This document shows positions 6,492 to 11,047 of a stretch of DNA of 11,047 nucleotides, one piece after another. The position numbers and the translations under genes are program-made. This DNA is from an uncultured Clostridia bacterium (lineage in GTDB: Bacteria; Bacillota; Clostridia; Lachnospirales; Lachnospiraceae): contig CAMOHF010000014.1 in NCBI GenBank assembly GCA_946614685.1, positions 1 through 11,047 of the forward strand, read 5' to 3'. Position 1 is the stretch's first letter. Each line of letters opens with the position of its first letter. The notes beneath the pieces are model-generated. The model was not told the DNA's origin and did not search any database. It saw only the letters and a list, made by a program, of their open reading frames with translations.

Positions 6492-8183
6492 ATGCACCTG
6501 TACAAGCTTCTTCTGAAGGACTTCGGACAATTCCATAACAAAGAGATCGAGCTTGCGCCCGGGATCAACGTCTGCAGCGTGACGACCGATGCGGATGAGG
6601 ATGCGCTGGGTGATTTTGTAGAAGCATCGATCTACGGTATCGACCGCTCCTATGAGGCCGGCGACCGACGGGATCTGCTTGAGCGAAGCCGCCCCGATGA
6701 AGGAGGTTTCTCCGGCAAGGCTTACATCAACCGCGGAAGCGACCGGATCCTGGTGGAGCACAACTTCCAGCCGAAGAGCAGGCAGATGAGCGTGCTGGAT
6801 CTGTCAAGCGGCCGCGAGCTTACCACAGCCGAGCGCTATTCCTTATACAAGACCGTTACAGATCTGGACAAATACACCTACCGCGATGCGCTTCGTATCT
6901 CGGCGGAGCTTCCGAAAGAGGGAGATCCCGCCGCAATCAGGGATTATGTGGTGCACATGGCGACCACGGGTGCGACCAGATTCGACAAGGAAGCCGCCAT
7001 TGCGGCACTCGAAAAGCGTAAGCGCACATTTACCTCGGAAGGCATCGACCGACGGATCTCTTCCCTTGAAGCGGAGATCGCGACCTACGCGGACTGCGAG
7101 GAGCAGCTTACGAAGGTCCGGGAGCAGATCAAGGAGACCGAGGACGAATTTGCCATGGAGACCGCACGCAGAAAGCGTGAGGCCCGCAAGTTGATCGACA
7201 CCAAGAGCGGTGAGGTCAAGTACAAAGACAACAAGGAGCTCAATGAGAACCTGGATGCACTCGCCGAACAGCGCGTCTTCCTCGACCCCGAGCTTCTGAA
7301 TGAATACAAACCACCGAAGAAACTGACGGACAAGATCTGGTTTATCCTGCTCACGGGACTCTTTGTCATCGGCGTGATCACGCTGATGGTGATGCTGCTT
7401 CCCTTTGAGAAGGATGTCCGGGAGATCTTCATCTTCTGTACCATCCTCTTTGTTATCGTGACCATCGTGAACGGTATGTACGAGAAGGGTATCTTCGACG
7501 GAGACGTTTACACGCCGACGGAGGAAGAATTCAAGCAGATCCTGTACGATCTTGAGCGCAAGAACGAGGCCTTCGAGGATGTGGAGATCGACATGTCCTT
7601 CGCGAAGGAATTCCTCGATCGAAAGTCCAAGCTTCGCACCGAGGAGAACGAACTCCTGGTAAAGTATGACCGTATGGTGAAGCTGCAGGAGGAACTTGCG
7701 CAGGCAAGAGACGACAAGAACAACTCCATCGGAGAAGTGACTGCGGTGAATCTTGCGATCAACACCATCCGCGAGCTTTCGGACGCAAGGACTACAGCCA
7801 ACCGCTATCTGATCAACCACAGGATATCGGATATGCTGTCGGATCTGACGTGCGGAAGGTACATCGACGCAAGGATCACGAACGACGAGCGGCTTCTGCT
7901 TCGTACGGCGGCAGGCAGTGCCATCGATATCATGAAGGCCCCTGCGGAGGATCTTCTTCCGGTATATCTGGCGATCAGGCTTACGGTAGCGAAGGAACTT
8001 ATCAAAGACCGAATGCCTGTTGTGATCGACCGCCTTTCGCACCTCGGCGAGACTGAGCTGATGGCGCTTGTCAGGGGCACGGCGAAGATCGATACGGACC
8101 AGATCATATTCATCGCGCGCGACAACCGCGTGAGCGATACATTTGCAAATGAGCACATACCCTATCAGCCGGTAGTGCTTTAG
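6492..8183 (+). CDS. SbcC/YhaN-like membrane-spanning protein lacking ATPase motifs
   Basis: A 563-residue protein with the layout of YhaN/SbcC-type ATPases but without their ATP site. The N-terminus KLLLKDFGQFHNKEIELAPGINV is a typical SbcC/YhaN start. The Walker A segment that should follow (YGPNEAGKST-like) reads SVTTDADEDALG, with neither Gly-Lys nor Ser/Thr in place. Residues about 165-265 and 340-435 are coiled coils flanking two hydrophobic segments (281-303 and 310-328), as in YhaN-type proteins with a central membrane hairpin. The signature region reads KAPAEDLLPVYLAIRL, without LSGG. The Walker B region MPVVIDRLSHLGE keeps D513, but Arg replaces the second acid. It is shorter than SbcC or YhaN, which usually approach 1000 residues. 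It is translationally coupled to the SbcD-like gene and intact, so it looks like a retained pseudo-ATPase rather than a pseudogene. Confidence 0.85.
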   Translation: MHLYKLLLKDFGQFHNKEIELAPGINVCSVTTDADEDALGDFVEASIYGIDRSYEAGDRRDLLERSRPDEGGFSGKAYINRGSDRILVEHNFQPKSRQMSVLDLSSGRELTTAERYSLYKTVTDLDKYTYRDALRISAELPKEGDPAAIRDYVVHMATTGATRFDKEAAIAALEKRKRTFTSEGIDRRISSLEAEIATYADCEEQLTKVREQIKETEDEFAMETARRKREARKLIDTKSGEVKYKDNKELNENLDALAEQRVFLDPELLNEYKPPKKLTDKIWFILLTGLFVIGVITLMVMLLPFEKDVREIFIFCTILFVIVTIVNGMYEKGIFDGDVYTPTEEEFKQILYDLERKNEAFEDVEIDMSFAKEFLDRKSKLRTEENELLVKYDRMVKLQEELAQARDDKNNSIGEVTAVNLAINTIRELSDARTTANRYLINHRISDMLSDLTCGRYIDARITNDERLLLRTAAGSAIDIMKAPAEDLLPVYLAIRLTVAKELIKDRMPVVIDRLSHLGETELMALVRGTAKIDTDQIIFIARDNRVSDTFANEHIPYQPVVL

Positions 8184-8207
8184 ATACATCTTTGTAGGAG
8201 GTATGAC

Positions 8208-8549
8208 ATGGCGAAAAATTTAATCGAGATTGAAGACATACCGCCGCAGCTTGCCAACAGAGTCAAGCAGGATCTTAGGTTTAAGACGGGTAAGTTTGTC
8301 TGGAGAGTCCGGTTCAATATACCGCTTGATCCGAAGAGCGTGAACAACGAGACCATGTATGTGGTGAACTCGGAGAATAAAAAACTGCGGGCATTTATCA
8401 AATATGATACACAGAAGGAATTGATCGAAGTAGAGCCGATGGAAGCGTACGCCACCAATGAGTACTACTATCTGACCATCACCACCGACGTGAAGTCACG
8501 GGGCGGGCAGACACTTCCGGAACCGGTTCAGGTCAAATTCAAACTGTAG
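8208..8549 (+). CDS. Small Ig-like (SbsA/Big_5-type) domain protein
   Basis: A 113-residue protein consisting almost entirely of one predicted beta-sandwich. Residues about 36-112 resemble the SbsA Ig-like (Big_5) pattern: FNIPLDPKSVNNETMYVV, then EVEPMEAYATNEYYYLTI, then DVKSRGGQTLPEPVQVKF. Such domains usually occur in secreted multi-domain proteins, but this one has no signal peptide and no membrane helix. AGGAGG ends six bases before the ATG, and the gene starts 24 bp after the SbcC-like gene, so it is probably in the same transcript and may be a partner of that complex. That role is inferred from position only. The domain call is by eye and moderate. Confidence 0.78.
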   Translation: MAKNLIEIEDIPPQLANRVKQDLRFKTGKFVWRVRFNIPLDPKSVNNETMYVVNSENKKLRAFIKYDTQKELIEVEPMEAYATNEYYYLTITTDVKSRGGQTLPEPVQVKFKL

Positions 8550-8577
8550 GACATGGCATTCAGAGGGAGGAATTAGC

Positions 8578-9588
8578 ATGAGCGTAAAAGCGACTGTGAT
8601 TGATTTTAAGGGAGAGAAAGCGGTAGAACTTGTAGCGGGAAAGTATCGTGCCATCGTGGCACCTTTCCTCGGAAGCAATGTGATCCGTCTGCAGGACACG
8701 GAGGAGGACTTGGAGATCCTTCGCTATGAGGATGACCTTACGGTCGAGGATCTTAAAAAGCAGCCCGAGGTATACGGACTGCCGACACTCTATCTTCCGA
8801 ACCGTTTAAAGGGCGGCAAGCTTAAGGTGTCCGATGCGACGTATCAGCTTCCGGTCAACGATCCTCTCGGCAACCACATCCACGGCTTCCTGCATCATAG
8901 GGAGCATGAGATTGTCAGTGTCGGAACGGAGGGATCGGGCGCAGTTGTGAAGACCGCGTATACCTATGATGAGAAGGACGAGTTCTTCAAATATCTTCCG
9001 GTTTCTTTCAAGGCAGAGTTCACCTTCCTGCTGAATGACTCCGGACTGCATATGTCCTTCACCATGACCAATACATCCGATAAGCAGCTGCCTTACGGTG
9101 TCTGCAACCATACAGCCATGAAGGCGCCTTTCACCAAGGACGGCGATCCCTTCAAGACACATCTCTATGTACCGGTAGGCGAGAAGTGGGAGATTGACAA
9201 GCATTGCATCCCCACCGGCGAGTGTCTCCCGATCACAAATCATGACAGACAGTACCTGACCGGATCTCAGATCCCCGTAAAGCAGGTGATCGACAATGAT
9301 GTCTACTTCGCGGAAGAGGGAACCTACGACGGCGATCCCTTCTACGGAACCGTGACCGTGGACGACGAGACCGGCAACGCGGTTGTATATGAAGTATGCC
9401 GTGATTTCAAATTCTGGATCATTTGGAATGATCTCGGAGAGAAGGGCTACTACTGTCCCGAGCCGATGACCTGGATCATCGACGCACCGAATCAGCCCAT
9501 CCCCGCCGATGAGTCCGGCTACAGAGAGCTTGCTCCCGGCGAGAGCCACACCTTGACCGAGCGAATCTACACAGAGAAAAGAAAGTAA
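8578..9588 (+). CDS. Aldose 1-epimerase family protein (galactose mutarotase-like)
   Basis: A 336-residue cytoplasmic protein of the galactose mutarotase-like fold. Family members interconvert alpha and beta anomers of free sugars, or act on related sugar substrates. Landmarks in order are LPNRLKGGKL (N75, R76), the His motif GNHIHGFLHH (H100, H102), GVCNHTAMKAPF (H178, in the position of the catalytic His of the NH motif), an Asp in VIDNDVYF (D239 or D241) and YCPEPMTW (E295, in the position of the catalytic Glu). Length is typical. GGGAGG lies seven bases before the ATG, and 29 bp separate it from the Ig-like gene, so it is likely the last gene of that cluster. No terminator precedes the ferredoxin promoter. 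The substrate cannot be told, and a link to the SbcD/SbcC-like genes is not obvious. Confidence 0.87.
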   Translation: MSVKATVIDFKGEKAVELVAGKYRAIVAPFLGSNVIRLQDTEEDLEILRYEDDLTVEDLKKQPEVYGLPTLYLPNRLKGGKLKVSDATYQLPVNDPLGNHIHGFLHHREHEIVSVGTEGSGAVVKTAYTYDEKDEFFKYLPVSFKAEFTFLLNDSGLHMSFTMTNTSDKQLPYGVCNHTAMKAPFTKDGDPFKTHLYVPVGEKWEIDKHCIPTGECLPITNHDRQYLTGSQIPVKQVIDNDVYFAEEGTYDGDPFYGTVTVDDETGNAVVYEVCRDFKFWIIWNDLGEKGYYCPEPMTWIIDAPNQPIPADESGYRELAPGESHTLTERIYTEKRK

Positions 9589-9591
9589 TAC

Positions 9592-9620
9592 TTGATAATT
9601 ATTATCAGAAGTTGTATAAT
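9592..9620 (+). promoter_or_regulatory. Near-consensus sigma-A promoter of the ferredoxin gene
   Basis: TTGATA (9592-9597) and TATAAT (9615-9620) are 17 bp apart. Transcription would begin near 9627, leaving a leader of about 38 nt with AGGAGG at 9650-9655. This strength fits a highly expressed small electron carrier. Confidence 0.8.
9593..9607. promoter_or_regulatory. Perfect 7-1-7 inverted repeat matching the Fur-type box
   Basis: TGATAAT-T-ATTATCA is a perfect palindrome with one central base. It equals the 7-1-7 Fur core consensus described for Bacillus subtilis (TGATAATNATTATCA); the related PerR and Zur boxes differ in the outer bases. It covers the -35 and part of the spacer of the ferredoxin promoter, where a bound repressor would block RNA polymerase. 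Which Fur-family protein binds is not shown by the sequence. Confidence 0.75.
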
Positions 9621-9664
9621 CGAGAAAGCTGGTAGAAGCAATACGAGATAGGAGGCTTAAAGTC

Positions 9665-9835
9665 ATGGCATATGTAATTAACGACGGCTGCTTAATGTGT
9701 GGAGCTTGCGCAGGTGCTTGTCCTGTTGGCGCCATCAGCGAGGGCGACGGCAAGTATGTGATCGATGCAGATACATGCATCTCTTGCGGAGCTTGTGCAG
9801 GTACTTGCCCTGCAGGCGTAATCTCAGAGCAGTAA
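9665..9835 (+). CDS. 2[4Fe-4S] ferredoxin, clostridial type
   Basis: A 56-residue low-potential electron carrier of the bacterial two-cluster ferredoxin family. It has two near-duplicate cluster motifs: CLMCGACAGACPVGAI (first Cys at residue 9) and CISCGACAGTCPAGVI (first Cys at 38). Each follows CxxCxxCxxxCP, giving eight cysteines for two cubane clusters. The internal repeat and acidic middle (EGDGKYVIDADT) are typical, as is the length. In fermenting anaerobes such proteins serve pyruvate:ferredoxin oxidoreductase, hydrogenase and Rnf. AGGAGG at 9650-9655 supports the start. The gene is monocistronic, with its own promoter and terminator, and its -35 is overlapped by a Fur-type box. Confidence 0.95.
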   Translation: MAYVINDGCLMCGACAGACPVGAISEGDGKYVIDADTCISCGACAGTCPAGVISEQ

Positions 9836-9846
9836 TTCTTAAAGAT

Positions 9847-9880
9847 AAAAGGTCTGCCGCGTTGGTGGCAGACCTTTTTT
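9847..9880 (+). terminator. Rho-independent terminator of the ferredoxin gene
   Basis: GGTCTGCC (9851-9858) pairs perfectly with GGCAGACC (9867-9874) across an eight-base loop and is followed by six T. Four A before the stem also pair with the T run, so it may act in both directions. Confidence 0.92.
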
Positions 9881-10118
9881 GGCTTTTAGTGCAATATGGA
9901 AGTTACAATGGTTATCCGGCAACACCTCCGTTCCGGCACGGTCGCGCAGCATAAGGAAACTGTGGTATATCCATACATTCCGGTCCGTGCTTTTGTAGAT
10001 TTGTGTTTTTGGAATTCGCGGGACACCCGCATATGATTCATAAGAATGATACAAAAAACATCCTAACGCTATTCTGTGAAAATTCTGTTAAAACTCTGTG
10101 TAAAAAGTGAGAAAAATC
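9881..10118. other. Non-coding gap between the ferredoxin terminator and the mecA promoter
   Basis: I see no convincing gene here. It holds a small hairpin GCGGG-ACA-CCCGC (10018-10030), an adjacent 11-bp palindrome TATGA-T-TCATA (10032-10042), and GCACGG and CCGTGC segments that could pair at longer range. An open frame into mecA from GTG 10076 has no ribosome site and is not read as coding. Confidence 0.5.
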
Positions 10119-10146
10119 TTTACATGGGGCAGAAATATGTTAAAAT
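10119..10146 (+). promoter_or_regulatory. Putative extended -10 promoter of mecA
   Basis: TTTACA (10119-10124) and TAAAAT (10141-10146) are 16 bp apart, with TGT before the -10 forming an extended element. The expected transcription start is about 10153, one base before the ATG at 10154. Confidence 0.6.
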
Positions 10147-10153
10147 ACGTGAT

Positions 10154-10960
10154 ATGAAGATTGAGAGATTAAACGAAAATCAAATACGTTGCACCTTATA
10201 CAAGGCAGACCTTGCCGACAAGGAGCTGCTTCTTTCCGAGCTCGCATACGGTACGGAGAAGGCGAAGGAACTCTTTCGCGATCTGATGGAGCGCGCTTCG
10301 GAGGAACTTGGATTTGAGGCGGACAATGTCCCTCTGATGATCGAGGCGATTCCCGTGAACCGCGAGTGCCTGGTACTGATCATCACCAAGGTGGAGGATC
10401 CCGATGAGCTTGACGGAAGATTCTCAAGATTTACGAATTTTGATGAGGATGCATATGATGAAGACGAAGACGAGGAAGGCTCAGGTAATCTTCTGGACGC
10501 GTCAAGACGTGCGCAGACGGATATCGAGAATATGAAGAATCTCCTTCGTCATCTTGGCGTGGACTTAAGCAAGCTTAAAGATATGGGCAAGAATCAGGAA
10601 AGCACCTCCGGCAATGTCATCAAAGCCGATCAGGAGGCTGCGAAGGCAGAGAAGGTGGCATCCGCCGATGTATTCCGTATCTATGCCTTCAAGAACTTGG
10701 ATCAGGTGATCCTGCCGGCGCGCATGGTCGACAATGTCTACAAGAGCATCAATTCGCTTTACAAGAATCCGAAGGACAGCCGGTTCTACTTATACATGAC
10801 TAAGGACAAGAACACCGAGGCAGAGTTCGTGCAGGTCTGCAACATTATGGGTGAGTATGGCACGAAGCAGTCCGGAAGCTACGCATCGCAGGCGCACATG
10901 GAGGAGCACTACAAGCTGATCCTCGCAGGGGATGCGGTTGCGAAGCTCGCCGAACTCTAA
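10154..10960 (+). CDS. mecA: MecA-like adaptor protein for ClpC
   Basis: A 268-residue adaptor of the MecA family. In Bacillus subtilis MecA delivers substrates such as ComK to the ClpCP protease and activates ClpC. Residues 1-93 form the N-terminal substrate-binding domain, opening with MKIERLNENQIRCTLYKADL. A very acidic linker follows (DEDAYDEDEDEEGSG, 97-111), then a charged helical stretch to about 170. The C-terminal ClpC-binding domain begins at VFRIYAFKNLDQVI and ends at HYKLILAGDAVAKL. It is longer than B. subtilis MecA (218 residues), mainly through the linker. The start at 10154 fits the family N-terminus; an in-frame GTG at 10076 would add 26 residues but lies upstream of the promoter. 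No Shine-Dalgarno is visible, so the message may be leaderless. The true substrate in this organism is unknown. Confidence 0.92.
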   Translation: MKIERLNENQIRCTLYKADLADKELLLSELAYGTEKAKELFRDLMERASEELGFEADNVPLMIEAIPVNRECLVLIITKVEDPDELDGRFSRFTNFDEDAYDEDEDEEGSGNLLDASRRAQTDIENMKNLLRHLGVDLSKLKDMGKNQESTSGNVIKADQEAAKAEKVASADVFRIYAFKNLDQVILPARMVDNVYKSINSLYKNPKDSRFYLYMTKDKNTEAEFVQVCNIMGEYGTKQSGSYASQAHMEEHYKLILAGDAVAKLAEL

Positions 10961-10986
10961 ACATACGCATACGATAGAGCACGTTC

Positions 10987-11017
10987 GCACCGGGGCACAC
11001 GCCCCCGGTGCTTTTTT
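10987..11017 (+). terminator. Rho-independent terminator of mecA
   Basis: GCACCGGGG (10987-10995) pairs perfectly with CCCCGGTGC (11003-11011) across a seven-base loop and is followed by six T. It lies 26 bases after the mecA stop. Confidence 0.93.
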
Positions 11018-11047
11018 CATGCGCAGGAATTGACAGAGATACGCAGG

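Noticed and set aside
6843..8189. 448-codon open frame on the minus strand opposite the SbcC-like gene
   Set aside because: It is antisense to a well-supported coding frame, has no ribosome site and its translation is rich in His/Arg/Val without domain patterns; it reflects codon bias of the true gene.
8806..9780. 324-codon minus-strand frame across the epimerase and ferredoxin genes
   Set aside because: It crosses the ferredoxin promoter and overlaps two recognised genes antisense; no motifs or ribosome site.
10076..10153. GTG start at 10076 extending MecA by 26 residues
   Set aside because: The stretch contains the predicted mecA promoter, lacks a ribosome site and MecA proteins start at MKIERL-like sequence.

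Overview
The window looks like chromosomal DNA of an anaerobic Gram-positive Clostridia, most likely Lachnospiraceae. This rests on a MecA adaptor, a FapA/DUF342 protein, a small clostridial-type 2[4Fe-4S] ferredoxin, strong GGAGG-type ribosome sites, sigma-A-like promoters and moderate GC. I see no rRNA, tRNA, insertion sequence, integrase or CRISPR array, so genus and species cannot be fixed.

Layout. (1) 1-745, minus: 5' part of a two-helix membrane protein whose C-terminal part is a Val/Glu repeat encoded by a 39-bp tandem repeat; it runs off the left edge. (2) 890-2077, plus: a Card1/Can2-like CARF plus PD-(D/E)XK nuclease (DUF1887) with no CRISPR genes nearby. (3) 2074-2877, minus: an exported or anchored C39-like cysteine peptidase, convergent with the nuclease and divergent from (4) 2913-4346, plus: a FapA-family protein. 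(5) 4432-5346, plus: an unrecognised protein with a PD-(D/E)XK-like pattern in which Asn replaces the Lys, followed by a terminator. (6) 5420-9588, plus: a tight cluster of an SbcD/YhaO-like protein, an SbcC/YhaN-like membrane protein, a small Ig-like (SbsA/Big_5-type) protein and an aldose-1-epimerase-like protein. (7) 9592-9880, plus: a promoter overlapped by a perfect 7-1-7 Fur-type box, a 56-residue ferredoxin and a strong terminator. (8) 10119-11017, plus: mecA with its own promoter and terminator.

The most unusual unit is the SbcD/SbcC-like pair. The SbcD-like protein keeps the residues expected to bind the first metal but has lost the catalytic His and most ligands of the second. Its partner keeps the SbcC/YhaN architecture, including a two-helix membrane segment between coiled coils, but has lost the Walker A, ABC signature and second Walker B acid. 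Both reading frames are intact and translationally coupled. This suggests a retained, membrane-attached, catalytically silent relative of the Mre11-Rad50/SbcCD complex, perhaps with the small Ig-like protein as a third part. Two other nuclease-fold genes (890-2077 and 4432-5346) lie nearby, but a functional link is only inference.

Regulation visible in the sequence includes the Fur-type box at the ferredoxin promoter, interlocked divergent promoters between the peptidase and FapA genes, and two promoters (peptidase and mecA) whose predicted transcription start falls on or next to the ATG, suggesting leaderless mRNAs.
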